Origin: Aquipseudomonas alcaligenes
Lineage (GTDB): Bacteria > Pseudomonadota > Gammaproteobacteria > Pseudomonadales > Pseudomonadaceae
Reading direction: 5' to 3'
NCBI RefSeq assembly: GCF_900156545.1
Contig: NZ_FTNW01000003.1
Coordinates: 62,001-126,000 of the forward strand
Length of the DNA stretch: 64,000 nucleotides
Below are positions 1-8,041 of this stretch, piece by piece (the first letter of the stretch is position 1; each line of letters starts with the position of its first letter). The notes under the pieces are model-generated. The model was not told where the DNA came from. It searched no databases and saw only the letters and a list, made by a program, of their open reading frames with translations. A program made the position numbers and the translations under genes.

Positions 1-1464
1 GCCAGCATCAACCGCTCGCAACCGGCCTACGACAACAACCCGGCCGAGGAGCGTGCCCGCTACGGCACCTCGGTGGACCCGGAGATGATCGTGCTGCGCC
101 TGCGCCAGGGCGAGCGTGATGCCGGCATGATCAGCTGGTTCGCCGTACACCCGGTGTCGATGAACAAGAGCAACACCCTGCTCACCAGCGACAACAAGGG
201 CCGCGCCGAGTGGCGCTTCGAGGAGCTGGCCAAGGCCCAGGGCAACCCTGACTTCGTCGCCTCCTTCGCCCAGAGCAACCATGCCGACACCACGCCCAAC
301 CTCAACCTCGACGGTACCGGCCCGACCCGGGACCAGCTGCGCAACACCGAGATCATCGGCGACCGTCAGTTCGACAAGGCGCTGCAGCTCTACCAGGGGG
401 CCAGTCAGCAACTGGTCGGTGGTGTCGACTTCCGTCACCAGTACAACGATTACTCGAAAATCCGCGTGCGCCCGGAGTTCGGCGCTGGCCAGTCGCGGCA
501 GACCTGCAACGCCGCGCTGGGCTATGCCTTCGCCGCCGGCACCGAGGATGGACGAGGGCTGGAGGACGTCGGCGAGGGTACGGTGGAGACCAATCCGCTG
601 CTCAACCTGATCACCCAGGTGCTGACGCCGCCGACCGAGGCGGATATCGCCTGCCAGGCGCCCAAGCCGATCATCCTTCAGCAAAGCGCGTTCAAACCCT
701 ACCCCTGGAGTCCCGAGGTGTTGCCCACCTCGATTCTGCGTATCGGCCAGTTCGCCCTGCTGGCGGTGCCCGGCGAATTCACCGTGATGTCCGGCCGGCG
801 TCTGCGCGAGACGGTGCGCGGGGTGCTGGGCAATGACCAGCTGCTGGTCGTGGCCGGTCTGTCCAATGCCTACGCCGGCTACGTCACCACGGCCGAGGAG
901 TATGACAAGCAGCATTACGAGGGCGGCTCCACCCATTTCGGACGCTGGACCCTGGCTGCCTACCAGCAGGTGTTCCACGACCTGTCGGTGGCGCTGCGCG
1001 ACCAGCAGGCGGTGATCAATACCCTGGTGCCGCGTGATCTGCGCAACGACCAGCACAACTTCGTCACCGGCGTGGTCTACGACAACCCTCCCGTGGGCAA
1101 ACGCTTCGGCCAGGTGGTCAGCGATGCGAATGCTCAGTACCGCATAGGCGATACGGTGCAGGCGGTGTTCTGGACCGGGCACCCGCGCAACAACCTGCGT
1201 ACCGAGAGCACCTTCCTCGAAGTGCAGCGCAAGGTGAACGGCGCCTGGCAGGTGGTGGCCCGCGACAACGACTGGAGCACCCAGTACCACTGGCTGCGCA
1301 AGGATGGCTTCTGGGGCACCTCGCAGGCCACGCTGCGCTGGACCATTCCCGCCGGAACGCCGGCCGGCGAGTACCGCCTGGTCCACTATGGCGACAGCAA
1401 GGCGCCGGTCACCGGCAGGATCAGCGCCTTCTCCGGCGCCAGCCGCAGCTTCATCGTCCAGTAG
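1..1464 (+). CDS. Neutral/alkaline ceramidase, C-terminal 487 residues (5' end outside window)
   Basis: The reading frame is open from the first base and ends at a TAG. Sequence and length match the C-terminal two thirds of secreted neutral ceramidases (about 650-700 aa), which hydrolyse ceramide to sphingosine and a fatty acid. Visible family marks are PGEFTVMSG (zinc-ligand Glu) and YAGYVTT (zinc-ligand Tyr), then the C-terminal Ig-like domain with TGHPRNNLRTE and TFLEVQ. Where I remember the P. aeruginosa enzyme having its nucleophile Ser in a GNLSPN-type motif, this protein reads HADTTPN (Thr codon at 292-294), so activity may be altered. The N-terminus, signal peptide and first metal ligands are not visible. 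Confidence 0.85.
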   Translation, partial: ASINRSQPAYDNNPAEERARYGTSVDPEMIVLRLRQGERDAGMISWFAVHPVSMNKSNTLLTSDNKGRAEWRFEELAKAQGNPDFVASFAQSNHADTTPNLNLDGTGPTRDQLRNTEIIGDRQFDKALQLYQGASQQLVGGVDFRHQYNDYSKIRVRPEFGAGQSRQTCNAALGYAFAAGTEDGRGLEDVGEGTVETNPLLNLITQVLTPPTEADIACQAPKPIILQQSAFKPYPWSPEVLPTSILRIGQFALLAVPGEFTVMSGRRLRETVRGVLGNDQLLVVAGLSNAYAGYVTTAEEYDKQHYEGGSTHFGRWTLAAYQQVFHDLSVALRDQQAVINTLVPRDLRNDQHNFVTGVVYDNPPVGKRFGQVVSDANAQYRIGDTVQAVFWTGHPRNNLRTESTFLEVQRKVNGAWQVVARDNDWSTQYHWLRKDGFWGTSQATLRWTIPAGTPAGEYRLVHYGDSKAPVTGRISAFSGASRSFIVQ

Positions 1465-1575
1465 CCGGCCCGTGCGGTAGTGACGTGCCGCCGCGAAACC
1501 CGCAGAATGCCGACTTTCGCCCCGCCGCCCCGGCGGCCGGGGCCTCGGTCAGTTTCTCGGGTCCTGTGCTGAACT

Positions 1576-2460
1576 ATGCGAATGCGGCTGTTGTTGCTGG
1601 GTGGGGGTAATGCCCTGGGTCAGGCGTTGGTGCGTCAGGGGGCCGAGGAGGACATCGGCTTCCTGGCTCCACGTCCGCCCGAAGGGGGCTGGGACACCGC
1701 CAGCCTGACGTTGCTGCTCGATGAGACCCGCCCCGATGCGGTGATCAACCTGGCCTACTACTTCGACTGGTTCCAGGCCGAAGGATTCGATGCGCAACGC
1801 TTTGCCCGCCAGGAGCGCGCCGTTGAGCGTCTGGCCGAGCTGTGTCAGCACCATGGCGTGATTCTGCTGCAGCCCTCCAGTTACCGGGTCTTCGATGGTT
1901 CGCGGGCTACCGCCTACAGCGAAAAGGACGAACCCGTGCCTCTGGGGCTGCGCGGCCAGGCCCTGCTGCGCATCGAACAGTGCGTGCGTGCGACCTGCCC
2001 GCGGCATGTGCTGTTGCGCTTTGGCTGGCTGCTCGACAGCAGCGCAGAGGGCGTGCTGGGCCGCTTCCTGCGGCGTGCCGAGCAGGGGCAGGAACTGCTG
2101 ATGGCCGATGACCGGCGCGGCAACCCGACGCCGGTGGACGATGCTGCGCGGGTGATACTCGCGGTGCTCAAGCAACTCGACTGCCAGACACCGCTGTGGG
2201 GCATCTATCATTACGGTGGCCATGAGGCCACTACCCCCCTGGCCCTGGGCCAGGCTGTGCTGGCCGAAGCGCGCCAGCTGCAGGCGCTGCAGGTACAGGA
2301 GGTGGGCGCCCAGGCGCACGCCGCCCGCAGTGACGCCGCCGACGAACCGCAGCACGCCGTGCTGGCCTGCAAGAAGATCCTGCATACCTTCGGTATCAAG
2401 CCCCGTGCCTGGCGCTCGGGGGTGCCGGCCCTGCTTGATCGCTACTACCGCCACGCCTGA
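1576..2460 (+). CDS. RmlD-like sugar-nucleotide-binding SDR protein
   Basis: 294 aa. The N-terminus has a Rossmann start ([14 protein letters not shown]), and the order of motifs resembles dTDP-4-dehydrorhamnose reductase (RmlD) proteins: [11 protein letters not shown] near residue 55, PSSYRVFDG near 100, and [16 protein letters not shown] near 185. The usual catalytic YxxxK is not obvious, so it may be a divergent or non-catalytic relative. It sits 18 bp upstream of an epimerase gene in the same direction, suggesting joint transcription and a role in nucleotide-sugar modification. From memory the pair corresponds to PA4069-PA4068. A second ATG lies two codons downstream; neither has a strong ribosome binding site. 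Confidence 0.8.
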   Translation: MRMRLLLLGGGNALGQALVRQGAEEDIGFLAPRPPEGGWDTASLTLLLDETRPDAVINLAYYFDWFQAEGFDAQRFARQERAVERLAELCQHHGVILLQPSSYRVFDGSRATAYSEKDEPVPLGLRGQALLRIEQCVRATCPRHVLLRFGWLLDSSAEGVLGRFLRRAEQGQELLMADDRRGNPTPVDDAARVILAVLKQLDCQTPLWGIYHYGGHEATTPLALGQAVLAEARQLQALQVQEVGAQAHAARSDAADEPQHAVLACKKILHTFGIKPRAWRSGVPALLDRYYRHA

Positions 2461-2478
2461 TACGTTTTCGAGAACCGC

Positions 2479-3408
2479 ATGTCCGACTCCCTGATTCTGG
2501 TTACCGGCGGCGCCGGCTTCATTGGCTCCCACCTGTGCGATGCCCTGCTGGCCGCCGGCCACCGGGTACGCGTGCTGGACAACCTGTCCACCGGCAAGCC
2601 CGCCAACCTGCCGCTGCAGGACCCGCGTGTCGAACTGATCGAGGGTGACGTGGCCGATGCGGCGCTGCTGCGCCGTGCCGTGATCGGTTGCAGCGCGGTG
2701 GCGCACCTGGCCGCCGTGGCCTCGGTGCAGGCCTCGGTGGACGATCCGGTAAGCACGCACCAGAGCAACTTCGTCGGCACCCTGAACCTGTGCGAGGCCA
2801 TGCGCGAGGCCGGTGTGCGCCGGGTGGTGTTTGCCTCGAGTGCCGCGGTCTACGGCAACAACGGTGAAGGCGTGGCGGTAACCGAGGACACGCCCAAGGC
2901 GCCGCTCACACCCTATGCCTCGGACAAGCTGGCCAGCGAGTACTACCTGGACTTCTACCGCCGCCAACATGGGTTGGAGCCGGCGATCTTCCGTTTCTTC
3001 AACATCTTCGGCCCGCGTCAGGACCCGTCCTCGCCGTACTCCGGGGTGATCAGCATCTTCACTGAGAGGGCCCTGGCCGGTCGGCCAATCACCGTCTTCG
3101 GCGACGGTGAGCAGACCCGTGATTTCTTCTACATCGACGACCTGGTGCCGCTGCTGGTGCAGGGGCTGTTCAATGAGCAGGTGCAGCCCGGCGCGGTGAA
3201 CGTGGGCCACAGTCAGTCGATCAGCCTCAATCAACTGCTGGAGGCCGTGCGCCAGGTGCTCGGCAGCCTGCCGGACGTGACCTACGGCGAGGCGCGCCCA
3301 GGCGATATCCGCCATTCCCTAGCGGACAGCACGCTGCTGCGTCAGCGCTTTCAGCTGAGTGCAGCCACGCCGCTGGCGCAGGGCCTGGCGCGGCTGCTGG
3401 GGCGCTGA
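2479..3408 (+). CDS. NAD-dependent epimerase/dehydratase (UDP-glucose 4-epimerase-like)
   Basis: 309 aa extended SDR. It has the NAD-binding [10 protein letters not shown] motif at residues 8-17, the DNLSTG loop, SSAAVYG, and YASDK as the catalytic YxxxK. The C-terminal half carries [10 protein letters not shown] and DFFYIDDLV, typical of GalE/WbpP-like C4 epimerases acting on UDP-hexoses. The substrate cannot be fixed from sequence. It follows the RmlD-like gene by 18 bp and is closed by a strong hairpin at about 3420-3449 shared with the convergent oprG-like gene. Confidence 0.88.
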   Translation: MSDSLILVTGGAGFIGSHLCDALLAAGHRVRVLDNLSTGKPANLPLQDPRVELIEGDVADAALLRRAVIGCSAVAHLAAVASVQASVDDPVSTHQSNFVGTLNLCEAMREAGVRRVVFASSAAVYGNNGEGVAVTEDTPKAPLTPYASDKLASEYYLDFYRRQHGLEPAIFRFFNIFGPRQDPSSPYSGVISIFTERALAGRPITVFGDGEQTRDFFYIDDLVPLLVQGLFNEQVQPGAVNVGHSQSISLNQLLEAVRQVLGSLPDVTYGEARPGDIRHSLADSTLLRQRFQLSAATPLAQGLARLLGR

Positions 3409-3417
3409 ATCGCGCGC

Positions 3418-3450
3418 ACAAAAAAGCCCCGCACTGGCGGGGCTTTTTTG
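3418..3450. terminator. Bidirectional Rho-independent terminator
   Basis: An A-run, a GC stem (AAGCCCCGC / GCGGGGCTT) and a T-run form a symmetrical hairpin between the convergent epimerase and OmpW-like genes. It can stop transcription from both sides. Confidence 0.9.
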
Positions 3451-3462
3451 TGGGTGGGCGGC

Positions 3463-4158
3463 TTAGAACTTGTAGCCCAGGCCGATCATGTAGACGAACG
3501 GGTCGACGTCGACGTCGACTTTGACCTTGCCCAGCGCGTTGTGCTCAACGGTGGCCTCGGTGTCGATGTCGATGTAGCGCACCTGGGCGTTGAGCAGCAG
3601 GTTGTCGCTGAGCATGTAGTCCATGCCGATCTGGTAGGCCAGGCCCCAGGAGTCATCCAGCTCCAGGTTGCTGAAACCGTTGTCCTTCTGGCGGCTGCTC
3701 AGCTCTTCGTCGAAGAAGATGGTGTAGTTGATGCCCAGGCCCACGTAGGGCTGGAAGGCCGACTGGCTGTCCAGCGGGTAGTACACGGCGCTGAGGGTCG
3801 GCGGCAGGTGCTTGATGTCGCCGAAGCTGCCGTCGATGGTACCGGCCGGAGTGCCCAGGGCAGCGTCGACGCCTTTCAGGCCCACGCTGTGGCTGAACGG
3901 GGTGGCGGCCAGCAGCTCGATGCCGATGTTGTTGGTGATCATGTAGGCGAAGTTCAGGCCCAGCTGGGTGTCGCTGTCCAGGGTGGCCTTGGTGCCAGCG
4001 ACGTCGGCGCCGCCGACTTTCAGCTCGCTGCTATCTTCCTGCGGGTCGACAGTGATGGCGCCGGCACGAACGATGATGTCACCCGCCTCGAAGGCCTGCG
4101 CCATCGGCGCCGCAACGGCAAGGGCGAGAAGGGATGCGGTCAGCAGGGACTTGCGCAT
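3463..4158 (-). CDS. oprG: OmpW-family outer-membrane protein (OprG-like)
   Basis: 231 aa eight-stranded beta-barrel of the OmpW family, a small porin for hydrophobic molecules in the outer membrane. It has a signal peptide (MRKSLLTASLLALAVAAPMAQA), then FEAGDIIVRAGAITVDP typical of OmpW, and the C-terminal YKF ending recognised by the Bam machinery. The ATG at 4158 was chosen because GGAG lies 5 nt before it; an upstream TTG four codons earlier overlaps that site. It is convergent with the epimerase and lies just downstream of the zinc operon, as oprG (PA4067) does in P. aeruginosa as I remember it. Confidence 0.9.
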   Translation of the reverse strand: MRKSLLTASLLALAVAAPMAQAFEAGDIIVRAGAITVDPQEDSSELKVGGADVAGTKATLDSDTQLGLNFAYMITNNIGIELLAATPFSHSVGLKGVDAALGTPAGTIDGSFGDIKHLPPTLSAVYYPLDSQSAFQPYVGLGINYTIFFDEELSSRQKDNGFSNLELDDSWGLAYQIGMDYMLSDNLLLNAQVRYIDIDTEATVEHNALGKVKVDVDVDPFVYMIGLGYKF

Positions 4159-4293
4159 GGTGTGCTCCAATCAGTTTTAGGATGTGTTGGCTGAGTGGAT
4201 TGTCGGCAAGGTCGCCTGTGCACTTCTTGACCCAGCTCAATAGCTGGGGCTGTTGTTGGATTTCCTGGTGCGGCAATCTGGCGCACCGGCGCG

Positions 4294-4806
4294 CTACATT
4301 TCGTAGGGGTAGATCTTCTCGGCGGCCATCTGGTAGCCGGCGTTTCCCATCTCGCTGCTGACCGCCGCAACCTTCAGCGGACCCTCGATCCAGAAGGGCT
4401 GGTAGAGCGCATCCATCAGTACGCCGAGCTCGCTGGTGACATGCACGATCTGGTTGGACGGTGGTGGCGGTACGTGAATGCAGGCGCCGAAATAGGGAAC
4501 GAAGAGAAACTCCGTGACCCGGCCTTCCTCCGTCACGTTCAGCGGCACGATGTAGCCAGGCAGCTTGATCTGCTGGCCGTCGAGTTCACTGACCACCGGC
4601 GCATCAGGCTCGGCCTGCTGGGCTGCCGGGGCATTCTCGGCGGCCAGCGCATCGGCCAGCTGCGACAGGTCATGCATCGGGGCCTGTTGCATCTGCGGTG
4701 GCGGTGCGTCTGGCGGAACCATCTGCATCCAGGTCAGTTCGCGGGGCTCCGCCGCCCACAACGGGGAAGTGAAGGCGAGCAGCAGGGCGAACAGCAGTTG
4801 ACGCAT
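4294..4806 (-). CDS. DUF3299 periplasmic protein
   Basis: 170 aa with signal peptide MRQLLFALLLAFTSPLWAAE. The DUF3299 core is clear: GQQIKLPGYIVPLN, FLFVPYFGACIHVPPPPSNQ and a short acidic C-terminus. Function is unknown. It is the last gene of a four-gene minus-strand set (DUF2796 protein, ATPase, permease, DUF3299); the start lies 8 bp after the permease stop with GAGG just before it. From memory the equivalent genes PA4063-PA4066 belong to the zinc-starvation response, so a part in zinc uptake is likely but inferred. Confidence 0.85.
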   Translation of the reverse strand: MRQLLFALLLAFTSPLWAAEPRELTWMQMVPPDAPPPQMQQAPMHDLSQLADALAAENAPAAQQAEPDAPVVSELDGQQIKLPGYIVPLNVTEEGRVTEFLFVPYFGACIHVPPPPSNQIVHVTSELGVLMDALYQPFWIEGPLKVAAVSSEMGNAGYQMAAEKIYPYEM

Positions 4807-4814
4807 GGGTAACC

Positions 4815-6077
4815 TCACAGGCGAATGGACAGGCCGTCGGCCAGCGACTGCCGATAGGCGCGCCAGGCTGGCACTGCGCCCATCAGCAGGGCAGCGCCCA
4901 GAATAGCGCCGAGCAGGCTCCACTCATAGGCGCTGGGCAATGCCAGTGGCAGGTACAGACCGTACTGCGCCTGCACCCAACCCTGGCTGGCGGCGATGCC
5001 GCCATACAGCAGGGCCAGGCCCAGCGCTGCGCCGGCCAGGGCCAGGGTCAGGGCCTCCAGCACCAGCAGCCCGGCGATATGCCAGGGGCGCGCGCCGACC
5101 GAACGCAGGATAGCCATCTCGCGGCGGCGCTCGTTAAGGCTGGTGAGGATGGCTGTGAGCATGCCGATCAGGCCGGTCAGCACGACGAACAGCGAGACCA
5201 CGAACAGCGCCTTCTCCGCCGTGCCCATCAGGCTCCACAGTTCCTGCAGGGCCACGCCGGGGAGGATCGCCAGCAGCGGCTCGCCACGGTACTCGTTGAC
5301 CTGGCGTTGCACGGCAAAGGTCGCGACCTTGCTCTTCAGGCCGAGCAGGACGGCGGTGATCGCCTTGGGCTGCAGGTGCATGTCGCGCGCCTGCTCGGCC
5401 GAGACCTTGGCGTTGCCGCGCGCGGGCATGCCGTTCTGCCAGTCGACGTGCAGTGCTTCCATGCCGGCCAGCGAGATGTGCAGGGTGCGGTCCACCGGCG
5501 TGCCGGTGCGGGCGAGGATGCCGACCACGCGGAACGGCTTGTCGTCATGCTGCGTCAGGCTGACGGTGGCCACGCCGTGGGCCAGGACAATCTGCTCGCC
5601 GAGCTGGTACTTGAGTGCGTCGGCCACTTCCGCGCCGAGCACGACATCGAACAGGTCGGCGAAGGGCTTGCCCTGCGCCAGCTGCAGCGGCTGGCCGCGG
5701 CCGTAGCGGTAGTGGTCGAAGTAACCGGTGTCGGTGCCGAGTACCCGGTAGCCGCGGTGCGAGTCGCCCAGCGACAGGGGGATGGCCCACTTCACCTGCG
5801 GGTGTTTGGCCAGCGTCTCGAAGCTGTCCCAACGGATGTTGTTGGTGGCGTTGCCGATGCGGAACACTGAGTACAGCAGCAGGTTCACGCTGCCCGAACG
5901 GGCGCCGACGATCAGGTCGGTGCCGCTGATGGTGCTGGCGAAGCTGGCGCGCGCCTCGGTACGCACCCGCTCGACGGCCAGCAGCAGGCATACCGAGAGG
6001 GCAATGGCGAACACCGTGAGCAGGGCGGTGAAGCGGCGGTTGGCCAGGCTGGCCAGGGCGATGCGTAATAAATGCAT
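4815..6077 (-). CDS. ABC transporter permease (FtsX/MacB type)
   Basis: 420 aa with one membrane segment near residues 17-35, a large periplasmic region (residues 40-280), and three C-terminal membrane segments (VVSLFVVLTGLIGML, LLVLEALTLALAGAALG, LLGAILGAALLMG). This is the MacB/LolCE/FtsX topology with the cytoplasmic ERRREMAILRSVGA motif. It starts 2 nt after the ATPase stop and should pair with it. Members of this type usually move substrates out of the membrane or transmit force, not import ions, so its part in a zinc operon is unclear. Confidence 0.88.
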   Translation of the reverse strand: MHLLRIALASLANRRFTALLTVFAIALSVCLLLAVERVRTEARASFASTISGTDLIVGARSGSVNLLLYSVFRIGNATNNIRWDSFETLAKHPQVKWAIPLSLGDSHRGYRVLGTDTGYFDHYRYGRGQPLQLAQGKPFADLFDVVLGAEVADALKYQLGEQIVLAHGVATVSLTQHDDKPFRVVGILARTGTPVDRTLHISLAGMEALHVDWQNGMPARGNAKVSAEQARDMHLQPKAITAVLLGLKSKVATFAVQRQVNEYRGEPLLAILPGVALQELWSLMGTAEKALFVVSLFVVLTGLIGMLTAILTSLNERRREMAILRSVGARPWHIAGLLVLEALTLALAGAALGLALLYGGIAASQGWVQAQYGLYLPLALPSAYEWSLLGAILGAALLMGAVPAWRAYRQSLADGLSIRL

Positions 6078-6078
6078 G

Positions 6079-6786
6079 TCAGACCTCCGCCGGTTTGGTC
6101 GCGCGGTTCAGTTCGGCCAGCGACAGGCTGCGGTCGAACAGCGGTGCCAGGCTCTGGTCGTGGCTGACGAACAGCAGGCTGGCGCCTGCGGCGCGGCATT
6201 CGGCGAACAGCAGCTGGAGGAAGGCCTCGCGGGCGTCGTGATCCAGTGCCGAGGTGGGCTCATCGGCGATCACCAGCTCCGGCTGGCCGATCAGTGCGCG
6301 GGCGGCGGCCACCCGTTGCTGCTGGCCGATCGACAGCGAATCGGCGCGCCGCTCCAGCAGCTCGGCCTTCAGGCCCAGGTGCTGCAGCAGCTGGGCAGCG
6401 GCTTTATCGACGCTGCCGTGACGCTCGCTGGCGCGGCGGGCGCGACTCTGCGAGAAGCGGCAAGGCAGTTCGACGTTTTCGCGTACCGAGAGGAAGGGCA
6501 GCAGGTTGAACTGCTGGAAGATGTAGCCGGTATGGTCGACGCGGAAGCGGTCGCGCGCGCCGGAGGACATCTGCGCCAACTCCTGGCCGAGCAGCTTCAG
6601 GCAGCCGCGGCCAGGCTTCTGCACGCCGCCGAGCAGGCCGAGCAGGGTGGTCTTGCCACTGCCGCTGGGGCCCTTGAGGAACAGGCTTTCGCCACGGCGC
6701 AGGGTGAAGCGTGGGATATCCAGCAGCTCGGCCTGGCCGGGCCAGGCAAAGCCCAGGTCGGTGAGTTCGATCAGTGCGTCGGACAT
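6079..6786 (-). CDS. ABC transporter ATP-binding protein (MacB/LolD type)
   Basis: 235 aa ATPase with Walker A GPSGSGKTT near residue 40, Q-loop region IFQQFN, signature LSIGQQQRVAAARAL and Walker B LVIADEPTSALD, then switch His in FVSHDQ. The short form without fused membrane domain fits the LolD/MacB-N class that partners FtsX-type permeases. It is followed directly by its permease and preceded, after 81 bp containing a perfect GC hairpin, by the DUF2796 gene. Confidence 0.92.
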   Translation of the reverse strand: MSDALIELTDLGFAWPGQAELLDIPRFTLRRGESLFLKGPSGSGKTTLLGLLGGVQKPGRGCLKLLGQELAQMSSGARDRFRVDHTGYIFQQFNLLPFLSVRENVELPCRFSQSRARRASERHGSVDKAAAQLLQHLGLKAELLERRADSLSIGQQQRVAAARALIGQPELVIADEPTSALDHDAREAFLQLLFAECRAAGASLLFVSHDQSLAPLFDRSLSLAELNRATKPAEV

Positions 6787-6837
6787 GGACGTTCCGCGAG
6801 TCGGGGAAGGCGACAGCTTAAAGGCAAGGAGAGCGGT

Positions 6838-6859
6838 GGCGCACCCGCAAGGGTGCGCC
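6838..6859. other. Perfect 9-bp hairpin with GCAA loop between operon genes
   Basis: GGCGCACCC-GCAA-GGGTGCGCC forms a strong stem-loop in the 81-bp gap between the DUF2796 and ATPase genes. No T-run follows it on the minus strand, so it is more likely an mRNA-processing or stability element, or a partial attenuator, than a full terminator. Confidence 0.55.
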
Positions 6860-6867
6860 GGAGTGTT

Positions 6868-7452
6868 TCAGAAACTCAGGCGCGACTGTTTCGGCGTCAG
6901 CTGAGTACCCTGCTGGCCGCTTGGGCCGATCAGTTGCACTTCCAGTTTTTCCGTGGCCGGGAAGGTGCTGAAGAAGCTGCCCAGGTCCAGGGTCTGCAAT
7001 GCCCCGGCATTGGCGCAAACGAAGCGGTAGCTGGCATCGATATCGCTATGACCATGTTCGTCGCCGTGGTCATGATGCTCGTGCTCGTGCTCGTGCCCGG
7101 CGAACAGCGGGCTCTCCAGTGTGCTTTCCTGCACCACGCACTTGGCCTCGGCGGGCAGGGCAAACAGTGCCTGCGGCTGCTCCAGGTGCTGGCGTGCGGC
7201 GGCGACCTTGGCCTTGTCGGCGTCGCTCTTGGCCTCGTGCTCGAAACCGACCAGGTTCATGGCCGGGCTTTCCAGCTGGATCTCCAGGGTCTGGCCATCC
7301 AGGGCCACGTTGAGGCTCGCCACGCCGTGCTCGTGCTTGCCCAGGCTGCCGTGTTCCTCGTGGGCGTGATCGTGATCGTGCTCGTGGCTGGCGGCCTGGG
7401 CGATGGTCAGCGGCAGCAGGGCGAGAGGCAAGGCGAGCAGGATACGGCGCAT
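6868..7452 (-). CDS. DUF2796 His-rich periplasmic zinc-binding protein (ZrgA-like)
   Basis: 194 aa with signal peptide MRRILLALPLALLPLTIAQA. Two His/Asp/Glu-rich clusters (residues 22-43, HEHDHDHAHEEHG region; and about 118-137, HEHEHEHHDHGDEHGH) are typical zinc-binding low-complexity stretches. The rest, including HEHGVASLNVALDG, matches DUF2796. The Vibrio cholerae ZrgA protein of this family belongs to a zinc-regulated uptake system. A candidate Zur box lies 29-41 bp upstream. It is the first gene of the operon that continues into the ABC ATPase, permease and DUF3299 genes. Confidence 0.88.
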   Translation of the reverse strand: MRRILLALPLALLPLTIAQAASHEHDHDHAHEEHGSLGKHEHGVASLNVALDGQTLEIQLESPAMNLVGFEHEAKSDADKAKVAAARQHLEQPQALFALPAEAKCVVQESTLESPLFAGHEHEHEHHDHGDEHGHSDIDASYRFVCANAGALQTLDLGSFFSTFPATEKLEVQLIGPSGQQGTQLTPKQSRLSF

Positions 7453-7480
7453 GGGGCGGACTCCGGTGATGGATTGTTAG

Positions 7481-7493
7481 GTTATGTTGTAAC
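7481..7493. promoter_or_regulatory. Candidate Zur-binding site
   Basis: GTTATGTTGTAAC is an imperfect palindrome with GTTA/TAAC arms, close to the TGTTATA-type half sites of gammaproteobacterial Zur boxes. It lies 29 bp upstream of the DUF2796 start, within the divergent region shared with the gene at 7565. The assignment rests on pattern and on the zinc-type genes it precedes. Confidence 0.6.
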
Positions 7494-7564
7494 ACTTGTG
7501 CGCGGCGATTGGCCAGCCTCGGTACGCATGGCAGCATGCGGGCTGGATGTTCGGGAGAGCGAAA

Positions 7565-7909
7565 ATGCTGCGAATCAAGGGGCGGGTCGGCGACTGGCCG
7601 GTAGACCTGACAGTGGAAATGGATGCCGAGGACTGGGCGCAACTGGCGGCGCACCTGCCGCAGCAGGAGTTAGCGGCGGGTGCTCCCCGTATGCAATCGG
7701 CGGCACAAGCCGCTGACGACCTATGGTTGCAGGCGCAGCAGCTGTTACAGGCAGCAGGTTCCCTTGAGGGGCCGCAGTTGCTCGGCGAGCTGGCGGCCCT
7801 GGCTGGCAGTGAGGCGGCCGGCAAGCGCCTGCTGGTGCGCCTGCGCCACTGCCCGCAGGTGCAGGTGGAAAGCGGCGATGCGGCGCCGCTGTATCGCTGG
7901 ATCGGCTAG
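7565..7909 (+). CDS. Conserved hypothetical protein (PA4062-like)
   Basis: 114 aa, soluble, no signal peptide or membrane segment. It begins MLRIKGRVGDWPVDLTVEMDAEDW, followed by a Gln/Ala-rich helical stretch, and ends PLYRWIG. I do not recognise a catalytic motif. The ATG at 7565 was chosen because GGGAGAG precedes it; longer upstream reading is unlikely. It is divergent from the zinc operon and could share its Zur-type site. By position it corresponds to PA4062 (from memory). Confidence 0.7.
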   Translation: MLRIKGRVGDWPVDLTVEMDAEDWAQLAAHLPQQELAAGAPRMQSAAQAADDLWLQAQQLLQAAGSLEGPQLLGELAALAGSEAAGKRLLVRLRHCPQVQVESGDAAPLYRWIG

Positions 7910-7916
7910 GCGCGGG

Positions 7917-8041
7917 TTAACCCGCCTGGTAGCTGCCGAACACGGCGCGATTGAACTCGGTGGCTGCCGGGCATTCAACACCACCTGCTGGGCGTCGCAT
8001 TCGCCGTAGCGCACGCGCAGCAGCAGGCGGAAGGGCGCCAT
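7917..8041 (-). pseudogene. Remnant of an acyl-CoA thioesterase (hotdog fold)
   Basis: The minus strand starts MAPFRLLLRVRYGECDAQQVV then LNAR, the classic N-terminus of 4-hydroxybenzoyl-CoA-thioesterase-like proteins (about 140 aa). Immediately afterwards the frame shifts: a different frame reads AATEFNRAVFGSYQAG and stops at 7917, matching the family's next helix. Thus bases encoding the usual GDY segment are missing and the gene is out of frame, and the remaining two thirds are gone. Its ATG overlaps the thioredoxin stop (TGATG), so it was once translated with that gene. Confidence 0.7.

Noticed and set aside
34..1440. Signs of a mobile element near the window's left edge
   Set aside because: Only ceramidase coding sequence is present; no inverted terminal repeats or transposase motifs.
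1549..3315. Long minus-strand open frame (588 codons) opposite the two SDR genes
   Set aside because: It lies entirely antisense to genes with clear family motifs, is rich in His/Gln/Arg as expected for antisense of GC-rich DNA, and has no ribosome binding site.
7070..7410. His codon repeats in the DUF2796 gene as a possible CRISPR or tandem repeat
   Set aside because: The repeats are short in-frame His/Glu/Asp codons in a conserved metal-binding protein; there are no spaced identical units.
5782..7716. Long plus-strand open frame (644 codons) across the zinc operon
   Set aside because: It crosses three minus-strand genes and intergenic DNA, with low-complexity composition and no domain; a shadow of high-GC coding DNA.
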